Positions 45,368 through 53,130 of a stretch of 64,000 nucleotides of DNA are shown piece after piece. This DNA comes from Notamacropus eugenii (Eukaryota > Chordata > Mammalia > Diprotodontia > Macropodidae). Made by a program: the position numbers and the translations under genes. Below the pieces are notes generated by a model. It did no database searches and was not told where the DNA came from. It saw only the letters and a list, made by a program, of their open reading frames with translations. The first letter of the stretch is position 1. Every line of letters starts with the position of its first letter. Location: contig NC_092873.1 in NCBI RefSeq assembly GCF_028372415.1, positions 353,524,660-353,588,659 on the forward strand, in the 5' to 3' direction.

Positions 45368-48300
45368 TACAGAAGAGGGATCTTTTAAAGCTGCTTCTGA
45401 GTATTGATCCCTTTACCCCAATCCCTGAGAAGGGTTTCCTATCCTGCCCAATATGTATGTGTGTATATGAAGAATCTCAGACTAGTCTAGAACATATCCT
45501 GTGTAGGGAAAGAGGCACCCCTGGGTGTCCAGGAGGGAGTCTGCTAATAGGCAAAATTCTGATGCCCAAAGCCTTGGCACACTGTGTGATGAGGGCCAAG
45601 TTCCTGATTCTCTCTGGGCTCTGATTCTCTTGGCCCAAAGAAGGAGGCTGTTGCCATCCACTTCATGTGAGGGTACAGGAGTTGGAGTGAGTTTGAATAT
45701 GAATAGCTCTGAGCTTTTCAGAAGGCAAGAATGGAGATGGCTCAGGTCTGTTGTTCACAGCCACAGAAGAGCCAGTCCTTGTCCCATAAACACATGTCTC
45801 CCTCAAGGGGCCCTGATGTCACTACACATCAAACCCTTCCTGCTGCTATCTTAGCACTGGCCTTGGTTTGATTCTTAGCATGTACCTCATGGACTGGAAT
45901 CTACCCCTACAATTGCTGTGTGACTCAAAGAGAGCTCCTGCCTTTTTCTGTGCCTCCCATTTTTACATAGCCATCCCCACCCCACTCCCATCCAGAAAGG
46001 AGATCCTTCAAAGAAGACAAAGGAGAACTCTAAGAGTGACCCCACCTGCCTGGCCCCTTCCCCTCTCTGCTTGCCGGGGAAGGAAGATGGGGTTGAGCTG
46101 ACTCACCCTGTGTGTATGAGAAATGGAGGGCGGCACACAACTCAGCAGCAGCAGCAGCAGCAGCAAAGCGACTGAATCCCACCAAGGAAACATGGCCCAA
46201 TCCCACCCCCAGAGGAGCAGCGGGTTGGGCATGAAAAGAGAATTAGGGGAACTTCCCCAACCCCGAACTCCACCCCCGCTCTCACCTCCTTCCCACCCCA
46301 CCATTGAGAAACCACAGAGGGAGAAAGAGCCACCCCAGGAAACCCAAACAGCTCCCTGGCAACTGGGCACTGAGAAAAAAGTGGGAGAGAGTTTAACCCA
46401 GTGGGCATTGAAGAAACGCATGGAATTTAAAGACTCAGGAGAGACCTGGGTTTCAATCCCACTTCTGACTCAGTGCTACCTGTGTGACACTGGGCAAGTC
46501 ATTTCATTTTTCAGGCCTCGGCTTCCTCAACTGTAAAATATAGATAATACTACCTTTGTTACTTACACCAAAACCTACTTGTTAGAATTAAATGGGACTA
46601 CGTGAACTCGTTTGAATAGATTAAAATGCTATGTAGTTGATGGTGGGGCAGCTAGGTGGCGCCATGGTACACAGAGTGCCAGCCCTGAAGTCAGGACCTG
46701 AATTCAAAAGTGACCTCAGTCACTCACTAGCTATGTGACCCTGGGCAAGTCACTTAACCTCTGTCTGCCTCAGTTTCCTCATCTGTAAAATAAGCTGGAG
46801 AAGAAAATAGAAAACCACTCCAGTATCTTTGCCAAGAAAATCCAAATGGGGTGTAAAGAGTCTAACATGACTGAGCAGCAACAAAAAATAGTCAATGGAG
46901 ATGATGATGATGGTGGTGATGATGATGATGATGATGAAGAAGAAGAAGTTGCATGGATATAGAGAGTTGGCTTCAGAGTCAGGATGACCTGCCCCGACAC
47001 ATACTAGCTGTGTGACCCTGGACAATTCACTTTATCCCTCAGTGCTCCCCACCGCCACCCCCAAGCAATTCTCTAAGACATTGCAGAGCAAGCTTTACTC
47101 CCTCTATTCGTACTCACTGGATTACCACCCTTGGTAATAGAGACTCCTCATGGGAACTCTCTGCACCCACAAAATCATAGGGCCAGTCCCTACCCTGTCC
47201 CCATCATCATTATTATTATGGAAACAAAGATGGGGGTTCTGGCAGGTGTTCTGACAGGGAGTAAAAGGAAAGATGGGTCAGTTAGGGAACCATGAGACTT
47301 ACTGGTCATCTCCAACTCTCTTCACCCATGCCATATCTCGCTCCGACTGGTTGGAAGCCAAATCCTAAGAGAGAGAAGAGGTTGAAAAGTAAGAGGCCCT
47401 TAAGCAGGGTGGGAGCGCAATTTACACGAAATTCACCACACTGCAAAAGCAAACAACTTTGACCAAACACAATTCCAAAGGACTCACGGTGAAACATGCT
47501 GCCCCCCTCATGACAGAGAGGCGGGGGACTTGGGGTACATATTGAGACGTATTTGGGGGGGACATGGCCAATGTGGAAGTTTGCTTTGCTTGAATATGTA
47601 TAATTATTATAAGGGTTTTGTTTTTCTTTTTCAAGAGAGGATGGGATGGGGGAGGGGAGGTGGGAGAAAGAGAAGATGAACTTTTCATTAATTGAAATAT
47701 AAAGTAAATGAAAAGTAAATTTAAAAAAGTGAGACCTCAGGACAGAACTCCATGTCAGATCCCCACTCTGACACCCCCCAGCCCTCACCCCACTGCCTAC
47801 CAAACTTCCTCTGGACGTGGGTGAGACTGATGGAGGTGATGCACAGCTCTCTCTGGCTGCTTCCAGGTGGTTTCCCCTCCCCCCCGCCCCCCAGGACCCT
47901 TGTAGCTTCATCTTGGACCCACCTCCCCCAGACCTGGATCCCAAGGAGCTGAACCGCAGGATCTGACCTGAGCCCTGCTCTCCTGTAGCTGCTTCAGCTC
48001 TCCCTGTAGCCGCTCACACTCAGCCTGGAGCTGCCCTTCCCGGAGCTGGGCCCCCCTCGCCTCCCCTCTGGCTGCTTCCAAAGCCTCTTCCAGCTGCCTC
48101 CTCTCCAGTTCCTCAACACTGGGTGGGCTAGGCCAGTCCAGGGAAGGCTCCAGCACTTCAGGGAGTATGAAAGATCAGAGAATGGAAGGGGGACAGCAGG
48201 TTCAGAGTCAGTGCTGGCAGAGCCCTAGGGCTGCTCACCCCTACCCCTCTTCCCCTTCGCCAGCCTCTGTGATCTGACAAAGGCCAATAGGAGAGATGTC

Positions 48301-50846
48301 CCCCTGGCTGGATATACCTACAGCCCAAGGTAGCCAGGTCACACCATGAGAAGGGCGGCTCAGGAGGCTGGGACAGGTTAGGCTGCCTGTTTCCATAGTT
48401 TGCTAAATGACCTGGTCAAGGTCCTCTATACCAGAGTGTCCTGACTCCTCACCTTCTGCTCCCCAACCAAAGGGCTGACGTTACTGAGTCTAGGTGGGCA
48501 GTGCCCTCTCCTGGTCATCTTAGAAATAACATGCTTGGGGCCCCTTAGTTTGGCAATGGAAAGAGCTAGAGAGAATTCCTGGTGGGCAGGAGTGCCTGTC
48601 TATGTGGTGAAGAAAGGGGGACGGTACCCATGGAATCAGGAAATAGGAAAACGATGAGGTCGAGCCCTCAGGGAGATCTCACCATGGCCGAGGCCAGGCC
48701 CTCCTCGTAGTGCCAGGTAGTGGAGGTCAAGGTCGGGGTCAGCGGGAGCTATGGGAGGGCTCAGGCTGGGGAAGGTGCCGTCCCCTCCTCCCTGCTGCTG
48801 GCGAAGCTGCTGCTGCAGCCCACAGATCTGCCTCAGGTGCGTCTCCACTAAAGCCCGCTGCAGGGGAGGCAGGATGGAGGGGAGTGGGGGGAGTTCAGTT
48901 CTGAACCAGAATCCCCTCATTTCCCCCCACCCCCAGGGCTTCACTGAGCCCATGTCCCTGGCAGGGATCCCGGGAACATGGGGGCCACTTGCTTCCCATC
49001 CTCCCAGTTCTGAACAAGCTCTCTGAGCAGCCAACCAGCCAGACTTCATAGCACGTTCTCTCCTTCCTCCCCTGCCTGAGGCATCGGCGATACTCCATCC
49101 CCATCCCCAGCACACACCGAGGCACAAACACTCACACGGAGATGCACAGGTACTAGCATCACAGTCATAGAAACACCCCCCCAGCCACCTGCCCTTACAC
49201 ACACGGTGATACACAGACCCAGGGTCACACACCCCAGCCCCACCCCCGCCTCACCATCTCCCCAAGCTCATTTTCCAGGTCACTTTTCTCTACACACAGC
49301 TTCTCATATGCTTGGATCATCTCTCCCAGTTGCTCTTCCTGCTCCTTACTCTTCTGGAGCTGATCCAGAACCGTGACAGAGAGGGAGGGGAACAAGGAAC
49401 AGTAGGGTCAAAGGCAGAGAGAAACACCATTCACATTGTTTTAGCTTCTTAAGATTTACAACGTGATTTCCTCACTAGGAAATACAGAAAGTATAGGAAG
49501 TAGTGCAACTATTATCTCCATTTGTCCAGATAAGGAAATGGAGTCTCAGCGACTGCACTAGCTTCACACACCTAGTGATAGGATCATTCAGGGAATGCTA
49601 TACCTAGGGATAACTTCATCTTCAGTAAAGAAATTGGAAAAAAAGAAATTGGGGGCATCCACAGGGTTTGGGATGGGGGAGGCCTGTTTGTTCAGCCCTA
49701 ATTCCAAGGCCACAGCATTGGCTGATAGTTTCTCAGGGTCCTGCCCATCCTCCCCAGCTAGAAGCACCTTGCAAAGGGGTAGAGGCAAATGCCACTGACT
49801 GTAGGCACTGGGAGGGAGGGAGGATGATCACTTCTGATACCCACACAAGGACACAGCATAGAATGGGGGACTGAGCAAGAACCCCACAAACGGTGGTACC
49901 CTGGGCAGAAGGGCTCACCTCATGCTGGAACTGATTGAGTCGCTCCTGTAGACTGGACTTCTCCACCTCCAGCAGGGAGCCCTCCTTAATTTCATACAAG
50001 GAGAAGTTGTGTTCATCTCCAAAGTCACCAATCACTGGGTACTGCAGAAGGCAGAAGGGAGGGTTCTCAAAATAGATGTTTCCTCAGCACCCTACCCATG
50101 CCCTATACTGTCTTCCAGACCTTTGACCCATTGGTACCACCCCTGAGGGTCACCTCCTCCTCCTTCCGCCAGAATGCCACAGCAGATCCCTTCTCTAGAT
50201 TCCTAACTAAGCTACTCCCAAATCCCTCTCCTGCCTCCAGCATGCACCCTTCACTGGACACCATTCTCAGATGTCTGTCAGATGGTCCTGGCTTGATCCT
50301 TCTACCAGATTTCCCACCTCCGTCACTATTAGAACCCACCAAGAGGTATTCCCAGTGAAGATCTATGAACCAGATCTTTGCCTAAACCTATCACTGGAGG
50401 TCCTAAGAGACAGATCATTCCTTAATAATAACCCTTCTAGAGGATCAGGTGATCTGCTGATCTCTCCACACACTATCCCATGAATAAAACACAATATTAG
50501 AGCCCTCCTGGGAGACCCCTGAAAACCAATGGGACTATTAATCTTATTCTTCCACCAGGGCCCTTAACAAGATCCCTCCCTGAGACAGTGGGGATGGAGG
50601 GAGGCCTCGATGGCCCCTGACCTTGATCTCATACACCTTGAGTCGGCGCCGTAGGGTGGCATTCTCCCGCTCCAGCCCCCCCAGCCGCTCCTTGATGTCC
50701 CCGTAGGCTGTGATGAGTGCGAAGTGGGAGGCAGAGCACATGTCACTGCCCAGCACAGGGCCCCCCGGCCCATCCAGCCACACCTCGCCGGACCCCAGCG
50801 CCTCTTGGGTCAAGATGCTGATGTCGTCCTCAAACATGGATTCCAT
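28495..50846 (-). CDS. TBKBP1: TBK1-binding protein 1 (SINTBAD), 9 coding exons
   Basis: This is an adaptor that binds the kinases TBK1 and IKKi in the cytosol and takes part in antiviral interferon signalling, with relatives TANK and AZI2/NAP1. Joined coding exons: 50846-50622, 50041-49919, 49359-49255, 48857-48683, 48155-47968, 47364-47303, 31638-31520, 31275-30548, 28623-28495. They total 1854 nt and give 617 residues, close to the 615 of the human protein as I recall it. Seen: start [17 protein letters not shown]; coiled-coil-like heptads at about 45-280; the kinase-binding helix [18 protein letters not shown] at about 295-312; a Pro/Ser linker (about 333-440) with repeated QRRSP; and a C-terminal finger with C588, C591, H607, H611. 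All introns are GT-AG and phases match. No damage is seen. The paralogue AZI2 is unlikely given the long Pro/Ser linker. Confidence 0.97.
29090..29890 (+). mobile_element. L2 LINE, 3' part
   Basis: TCTATATGCAGATGACACAA and TGGCTGGACATCTCCACCAG are conserved words of the L2 reverse-transcriptase ORF end. GGAAGCCTTTCCTGATCC and TTAGGTGCCTCACAAATG form the 3' end. Confidence 0.8.
29965..30345 (+). mobile_element. MIR core and second L2 3' end
   Basis: MIR: TAGCTGTGTGACCCTGGGCA to about 30050. L2: AAAGCCTGCCCTGCTTCC, TTGAAGGCAGAGGCTGTG, TAGCACAGTGCCTTGCACAC. Confidence 0.75.
30548..31275 (-). CDS. TBKBP1: TBKBP1 Pro/Ser-rich exon (residues 333-575)
   Basis: The largest exon (728 nt). Starts [16 protein letters not shown] after acceptor CTTCCAG and carries several QRRSP(V/A) units, then [36 protein letters not shown] and [16 protein letters not shown], ending SWPSIN at donor GTGAGT. 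All three frames stay open over much of it because of the GC-rich internal repeats, so only the frame that joins its neighbours is taken as real. Confidence 0.95.
31520..31638 (-). CDS. TBKBP1: TBKBP1 kinase-binding exon (residues 293-333)
   Basis: Encodes [20 protein letters not shown] then [19 protein letters not shown]. This is the TBK1/IKKi-binding helix of the TANK/NAP1/SINTBAD group. Acceptor CATAG, donor GTGAGC, and split codons on both sides fit the neighbouring exons. Confidence 0.95.
31955..32100 (-). mobile_element. MIR-related fragment
   Basis: GGTTAGAAGGGATCATACAT then AATGAGAAAACTGAAGCTCAG. Confidence 0.5.
32102..33010 (+). mobile_element. L1 LINE 3' region
   Basis: AATAGATAAATGGTCAAAGG, TTTGAGGTTCTACCTCATACC, AGCAATTTGGAACTCTGCC, AACAATTTTATACCATGAC, CTAATGTGGGAGGTTTGGG run in L1 order to an AT-rich tail. 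About 900 bp, decayed. Confidence 0.85.
33265..33580 (-). mobile_element. Two reversed CORE-SINE pieces
   Basis: 33268-33415: TCTCCATTTTACAGATGGAG. 33430-33575: CAAGTCTTCCTGATTCTAAGG, TCTATCCACTGTACCATAC. Confidence 0.7.
33615..33805 (+). mobile_element. MIR with marsupial-type tail
   Basis: GGCACACGACCTGGGATC, TTCAGTTTCAACTACAAAATG, AAGATCCCTTCCATCTCTC. Confidence 0.7.
34081..34265 (+). mobile_element. MIR, near full length
   Basis: GAGTCTCGGTTTCCTCGTC, TAAAATGGGTCTGATGAT, AGGCTGTTGTGAGGATAAAA, TGTAAAGTGATTTATAAAC. Confidence 0.75.
34641..34915 (+). mobile_element. MIR fragment and L1 3' tail
   Basis: 34641-34720 has decayed MIR words. 34760-34915: TTTGCATGACTTCACATGTG, then GGAACTCAATTTTTAAAAAA and an A-rich tail. 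Confidence 0.65.
35283..35300. repeat. (AAC)n simple repeat
   Basis: Five AAC units within the large TBKBP1 intron. Confidence 0.8.
35387..35585 (+). mobile_element. Old repeat plus MIR tail
   Basis: TATGTGCCAGGCACTGTGCT ... TCTCAAGGAGTTCACAG to about 35500, then CCTCAGTTTCCTCTTCTGC. Confidence 0.6.
36440..36665 (+). mobile_element. L2 LINE 3' end
   Basis: CTCTAAGGGCAGGAGTGGCC, then CCCCAGTACCTTGTACATAG and TTAATAAGTGTTTATC. Confidence 0.7.
36690..36870 (-). mobile_element. MIR-related SINE, reversed
   Basis: ATCTAGAGCTGGGAAGGACC, AGTCACACAGCTAATCAG, TCAAGGACTTCTGACTCC. Confidence 0.7.
36916..37166 (-). mobile_element. Marsupial tRNA-derived SINE, near full length
   Basis: TGACCCCATTTGGGGTCTTC, CTGGAGTGGTTTGCTATC, GGAAACTGAGGCGAATAGG, TCTATCTAC-like head end at about 37140. 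Confidence 0.85.
37170..37350 (-). mobile_element. CORE-SINE, decayed
   Basis: CAAAGCACTTGATATAAG, TCATTCCCATTTTCCAAG, TTAAGGCCAGGGCTCTCC. Confidence 0.55.
37493..38466. repeat. Long GGAT-based tetranucleotide array (about 970 bp)
   Basis: Built almost wholly of 4-bp units of the form (G/A)G(A/G)T, read on plus as GGAT, GGGT, AGAT and AGGT in shifting order, with rare CGAT and GAGT/GAAT units. Rare variants recur at exact multiples of four: the CGAT pair is 448 bp apart and the TGAATAG pair 160 bp apart. The 4-bp register gives long open frames on minus (Pro-Ser-Ile-His repeats), which are not genes. Confidence 0.97.
38704..38740. repeat. Small (TGAA)n / (TTCA)n inverted repeat
   Basis: TGAATGAATAAATGAAT is followed at once by ATTCATTCATTCATTG, a potential hairpin. 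Confidence 0.7.
38758..39060 (-). mobile_element. MIR-related fragments
   Basis: TAGAACTGGAAGAGACCCCAG, then TATACAGAGGAGGAAACTAAG. 38840-38930 has plus-strand MIR head words. Confidence 0.5.
39139..39512. repeat. Decayed minisatellite split by a SINE
   Basis: Repeated phrases of the form (A/G)TTAG(G/A)(G/A)T(C/T)AGGTTCA recur: AATTAGGATTACAG, AAGGTTAGAATGAG, AAAATTAGGGTTGAGG, AGTCAGGTTCAGAATTAGGA, GGTCAGGTTCAAGAG. Units are about 12-18 bp and none is identical. A SINE fragment at about 39288-39385 breaks the array. Confidence 0.6.
39288..39385 (+). mobile_element. Marsupial SINE fragment
   Basis: GTGTCAGGAGGACCTGAGTT, TAGCTGTGTGACCTTGGGCA, CACCTAATTTCAATG. Confidence 0.8.
39520..41090. other. 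Unassigned intronic DNA
   Basis: No repeat or exon recognised over about 1.5 kb. GGA-rich patch at 39715-39740 and a G run at 40655-40664. Confidence 0.45.
41195..41300 (-). mobile_element. CORE-SINE fragment
   Basis: GTACCAGACATTGTGCCAAA then TACAGATATCATCTCATTTG. Confidence 0.55.
41368..41590 (-). mobile_element. CORE-SINE, near full length
   Basis: TATTAAACACCTACTGTGTG, CTCCATTTTACAACTGAAG, TGGTCACACAGCTAG, TGAACTCAGGTCTTTCC. Confidence 0.8.
41645..42060 (+). mobile_element. L1 LINE 3' region
   Basis: TTTTTGTGGTAGCAAAGAAC, GCAAGTAGAACCAGTAAAA, ACACAGTGATTACAACAACG, then a pyrimidine-rich tail. Confidence 0.75.
42900..43112 (-). mobile_element. MIR piece and SINE fragment, reversed
   Basis: 42900-42965: ATATGAGGGAACTGAGGTCC. 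42980-43110: AGCAATTAGGGTTAAGT, TTTGAACTCAGGTCCTTC, TATCCACTGCACCACC. Confidence 0.7.
43190..43330. promoter_or_regulatory. Candidate intronic element with octamer motif
   Basis: A perfect POU octamer ATGCAAAT (43300-43307) lies next to CTCATTAAC and TTTTAACTATAATAAGC in repeat-free DNA. The motif is seen; function is only suggested by analogy with lymphoid enhancers that use Oct factors. Confidence 0.25.
43530..43680 (-). mobile_element. MIR-related SINE, reversed
   Basis: TAGGCTTTTGAGACGGAAGG, CCCAACTTCTAAGGCCCAAG, AGATCACATTGCTAGTAAG. Confidence 0.65.
44200..44460 (-). mobile_element. MIR-related SINE with repeated head
   Basis: The 'TTGGAGCTGAAAAAAACC / GGACTGTAAGGGACCATAG / GCAGAAAAGGGCTTCACAGG' module appears three times before one core (GAGGAAACTGAGGCCC), so two or more copies are stacked. 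Confidence 0.6.
44470..44630. repeat. CA/TA-rich low-complexity DNA
   Basis: CATACACATACACATATAT and TATATGTATGGATATATAT words. Confidence 0.75.
45095..45245 (-). mobile_element. MIR-related SINE, reversed
   Basis: AAGAGCTGGAAAAGACTTTT, TCATCTAGTCTAACTCC, GGAAACTGAGGTTGAG, GGTCACACAGTAAGTTGG. Confidence 0.75.
45311..45365. repeat. (GA)n microsatellite
   Basis: About 27 perfect GA units in the large TBKBP1 intron. Confidence 0.95.
46143..46164. repeat. (CAG)7 simple repeat
   Basis: Seven CAG units. Intronic. Confidence 0.9.
46428..46640 (+). mobile_element. MIR, near full length
   Basis: GAGACCTGGGTTTCAATCCC, CTGTGTGACACTGGGCAAGT, GGCTTCCTCAACTGTAAAAT, then an AT-rich tail with ATGCTATGTAG. 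Confidence 0.8.
46644..46887 (+). mobile_element. Marsupial tRNA-derived SINE, full length
   Basis: The best full copy of this family here: GGGGCAGCTAGGTGGCGCC head, GTGACCCTGGGCAAGTCACT, AAATAAGCTGGAGAAG, CACTCCAGTATCTTTGCC, TGACTGAGCAGCAACAAAA end. It serves as the reference for the copies at 3.5, 6.7, 11.2 and 36.9 kb. Confidence 0.92.
46899..46950. repeat. (GAT)n(GAA)n simple repeat
   Basis: GAT-rich units pass into GAA units directly after the SINE and before another SINE fragment. Confidence 0.9.
46952..47045 (+). mobile_element. Marsupial SINE fragment
   Basis: TTGGCTTCAGAGTCAGGATG, TAGCTGTGTGACCCTGGAC. Confidence 0.75.
47303..47364 (-). CDS. TBKBP1: TBKBP1 exon (residues 273-293)
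   Basis: The smallest coding exon, 62 nt: [20 protein letters not shown] and the start of a Gln codon completed by the next exon. Acceptor CTCTTAG, donor GTAAGT. It leads into the kinase-binding helix across the 15.7-kb intron. Confidence 0.95.
47365..47967 (-). other. TBKBP1 intron with L1 tail
   Basis: 47450-47725 is an L1 3' tail on plus (ACAATTCCAAAGGACTCAC, GGCCAATGTGGAAGTTTGC, TTATAAGGGTTTTGTTTTTC). The remainder is unassigned. Confidence 0.75.
47450..47725 (+). mobile_element. L1 3' tail (second marsupial type)
   Basis: Same type as the reversed copies at 13.27-13.46 and 19.23-19.38 kb. Ends in an A/T-rich ATTGAAATATAAAGTAAAT tail. Confidence 0.7.
47968..48155 (-). CDS. TBKBP1: TBKBP1 coiled-coil exon (residues 210-272)
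   Basis: Encodes [20 protein letters not shown] then [20 protein letters not shown] and [18 protein letters not shown], a strongly heptad-patterned segment. Acceptor CCTGAAG leaves two bases that complete the split codon from the previous exon. Donor GTCAGA is weak but in the expected frame. The first few residues are the least certain part of the model. Confidence 0.92.
48156..48682 (-). other. TBKBP1 intron, no repeats seen
   Basis: 527 bp of mostly unique DNA. No second exon recognised. Confidence 0.6.
48683..48857 (-). CDS. TBKBP1: TBKBP1 exon (residues 152-210)
   Basis: Encodes [20 protein letters not shown], then [20 protein letters not shown] and [17 protein letters not shown]. Acceptor CCTGCAG, donor GTGAGA, ends in phase 1. 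The Gln-rich coil and the LHYLALRGG stretch are family hallmarks. Confidence 0.95.
48858..49254 (-). other. TBKBP1 intron, no repeats seen
   Basis: 397 bp, CA-rich around 49120-49230. No exon recognised. Confidence 0.6.
49255..49359 (-). CDS. TBKBP1: TBKBP1 exon (residues 117-151)
   Basis: Encodes [20 protein letters not shown] and [15 protein letters not shown], part of the N-terminal coiled coil. Acceptor GGATCAG, donor GTGAGG, both phase 0. Confidence 0.95.
49360..49918 (-). other. TBKBP1 intron with one SINE
   Basis: 49435-49590 is a reversed CORE-SINE (TTAAGATTTACAACGTGATT, TCCAGATAAGGAAATGGAG). The rest is unassigned. Confidence 0.65.
49435..49590 (-). mobile_element. CORE-SINE, decayed
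   Basis: ATTATCTCCATTTGTCCAG and TTCACACACCTAGTGATAGG are reversed core words. Confidence 0.6.
49919..50041 (-). CDS. TBKBP1: TBKBP1 exon (residues 76-116)
   Basis: Encodes [20 protein letters not shown] then [20 protein letters not shown]. Acceptor TTCTGCAG, donor GTGAGC, phase 0 at both ends. Confidence 0.96.
50042..50621 (-). other. TBKBP1 intron, no repeats seen
   Basis: 580 bp of unique DNA. Open frames on plus at 50098-50358 have no family signature. Confidence 0.6.
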
Positions 50847-50884
50847 GGCACTCAGGTGAGGGGCAGGGGCCCTGATGGAGCCAC
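50622..50884 (-). CDS. TBKBP1: TBKBP1 start exon (residues 1-75)
   Basis: ATG at 50846 in a good context (GCCATGG). Encodes [20 protein letters not shown] ... [20 protein letters not shown] ... [11 protein letters not shown], ending at donor GTCAGG in phase 0. 50847-50884 is proposed 5' UTR, after a strong acceptor (C-rich tract then CAG at 50885-50887). The start matches the known family N-terminus exactly in position. Confidence 0.95.
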
Positions 50885-51824
50885 CTGGGGGGGTTGGGGG
50901 GAAGGGGGAGCCAAGGTCTGCCAAGGGCGCCCAATACCAAAACCTCCCCCCAGCCCAAGTGGGAATGTGGGTGGGTGTGTCTCTACCACATGGCTCATCC
51001 ACATTCCTTGTGTCTCTGAGGTTTAAATCCTTTTGGGACATAAGGACAGGGGACTTCCCAGATTCACTATGAAGAAGAAGGACCTCAGGCCTGAGGGGGA
51101 GCAGTCTAGATAAGGTCCAGCTAGACTATGGGTGGTCTCAGATCTAAGACCTCCAATGCTAAAGACCACCTTCCTCCTTTTTTGGTAGCTCCTGGTGGGT
51201 TAGAGTGGGGGGGGGGTAGGGAATAATTCTGTCCAACCCCATAACTCCAGGGAAATTAAAGCCAAACCTACCCATTATGTACTCTACTCCCATCCCCACT
51301 CCCAGGGTTAGTAAAACCATCTCCCTTAAAGTCATCAGGGATCTCGGACTTGTCTCCCTTCCCAATGAGGGATAAGGAAATCGATGGCCAAAGCAGGAAG
51401 AGGTTCAGGAATCCCAGCCCTCAGATCCTACCAGTGATGCCAACACCCGGGGTCCTGGTGCCCCACCTCACCTGACCCAATTCCCTTCTCACAGTTCCCC
51501 AACAAGTCTCAAATACCTTGCAGTCATACTCCTGATCCCAAGTTCGTCCTGCCCCCAGGCCTCTTCCCCAAAGGATCAACAAGGACCTCCCAGAGTATCA
51601 GCTCTCCTAAACTCTCAGCATCATATCCTCTCCAGCCTTCCCTCCACCCTATTTCCTCCCAGAGGATTCCAGAGTTCAGGAAAAGGAAATGCCCTCCCTT
51701 CCCCACCCCCCCCACTCTCTCCAAGCCCTCAGTGGAAGCTTGGATGTAGTCATTATTCATGTTCTGCCTGTGTCGAGGACCCAGGGAGAGGACAGGCCCA
51801 AAGCTCCTGAGTCAGAGCTGAGGC

Positions 51825-52560
51825 TCAGAGATGGAGATTCATTGTGAGGGATGGTGAAGGCTCAGTGTCAGTGATGGAGGATTTGGTGGTGAGGATAGAG
51901 GGCTCAGTCTGGGATGGGAGACTGTGTTAATGATGAGGGGGTTCAGTATCAGGGACAAAGAAGGCTCACTTGTCAGGGACGAAGGGGCTCAGTTTCAGTG
52001 ATGGGGATTCAGGGTTGGGTGTCAGGGATGAGAAGGCTAGATTTCAAGGATGAGGGATGGGGGAAGGGAGGAGTGTTTCGGTACTGGGTGAAGGAAATCC
52101 ATTGTAAGGATCAGGAGCTGGGAGGGATTCACTGTCAGCAGGGATGGGAAAGTTCAGTGTCAAGGGTGTGGGCATACACCAGGGATGGAGGTTTCAGTGC
52201 TAGATATAGGAAGTCCAATGTCAGGAGCCGGGGGTGAGGGATTCAGTATCAGGCAGGGAAGGGGTTGGCACTCATTGTCAAGGATAGGAGATTCAGTGTT
52301 GGTGATTGTGACCCAGTGTCAGGAAGGGGATCATGTCAGAGATGAGGGCCTGAATGATAGGGACTGAAGACTTGTGTCAAGGAAAGACTGGGAGGTTTGG
52401 TCTCAGGGATAGAGAATCAGTGTTAGAAATAAGGGATTTCAGTGTCAGATACAGAAACTCAGCATTAGGGAGGGTAGTTCAGCATGAAGGGTAAGAGGCT
52501 GATTCTCAGGTTTTAGGGGAAGGTCTCAGGGCCAGAAATGGAGGCTAGTGTTAGTGATAA
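51825..52560. repeat. Decayed minisatellite, about 25-30 bp units
   Basis: Over 20 diverged copies of a phrase like (GG)TTCAGTGTCAGGGATGAGG. Examples: GGCTCAGTGTCAGTGATGG, GTTCAGTATCAGGGACAAAG, GGCTCAGTTTCAGTGATGGG, GATTCAGTATCAGGCAGGG, GATTCAGTGTTGGTGATTG, TTTCAGTGTCAGATACAG. No two units are identical and spacing varies. It is G-rich on plus and C-rich in the transcript. Confidence 0.75.
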
Positions 52561-52661
52561 AGGCCTGGTTTGGATGTGATGGAGCTTGGTTGCTGACTAC
52601 TTCTCCACAAGGAAAACATGGGACATGAAGAGTGGGTTGTGATTTAGGGTTTCTTAAAGGG

Positions 52662-52673
52662 GTGTGTGTGTGC

Positions 52674-52705
<32 letters not shown>

Positions 52706-52796
52706 AAGACAGAGAGACAGAGAGACAGAGACAGAGAGAGACAGAGAGAGAAAGAGACAGAGTGACAAGGAGAGAGAGACAGGAAGAGACAGAGAG
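52662..52796. repeat. (GT)n(GA)n compound microsatellite
   Basis: About 16 GT units, then interrupted GAGA/GACAGA units. Confidence 0.95.
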
Positions 52797-53130
52797 AATT
52801 CTCTCAGGACCTGTTTATGAATGTGGGTATCTGTGTGTGATTTTGAGTGTGTGTAGGGGGGAAGTATTGTGTGTCTGAATGAATGTGGGTGTCACAGAGC
52901 TGGTACCTCAATGAGAGGGTTTGGCTTGGGTGCTGGTGGAAAGGGACTGAGATGAGAGTGGTTGAAGCTGTGTGAACGTTGTTCTGTGTTGTCAGTGTGG
53001 ATGTGAGAGCTGGGTGGGTTTGTGGCACGTAAGGCACGTAAGGGAATGTCAGAGGTGTGTGTGTGTGTGGTGTGTATGTGTGTGTCCCTGAGCCAAAGCT
53101 CTCTGTGTGTTAGCGGAGTATGAGGATTGT

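Larger units (their letters stand above)
31639..47302 (-). other. TBKBP1 large intron (15.7 kb)
   Basis: Spans the exon that starts the kinase-binding helix and the one before it. Filled with L1, L2, SINE and MIR copies, a 1-kb tetranucleotide array and a decayed minisatellite, listed separately. No exon of another gene is recognised on either strand. Unassigned stretches over 300 bp: 31640-31954, 34266-34640, 34916-35386, 35590-36440, 39520-41090, 42250-42900, 43110-43530, 43680-44200, 44640-45095, 45370-46140, 46165-46425. Confidence 0.9.
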
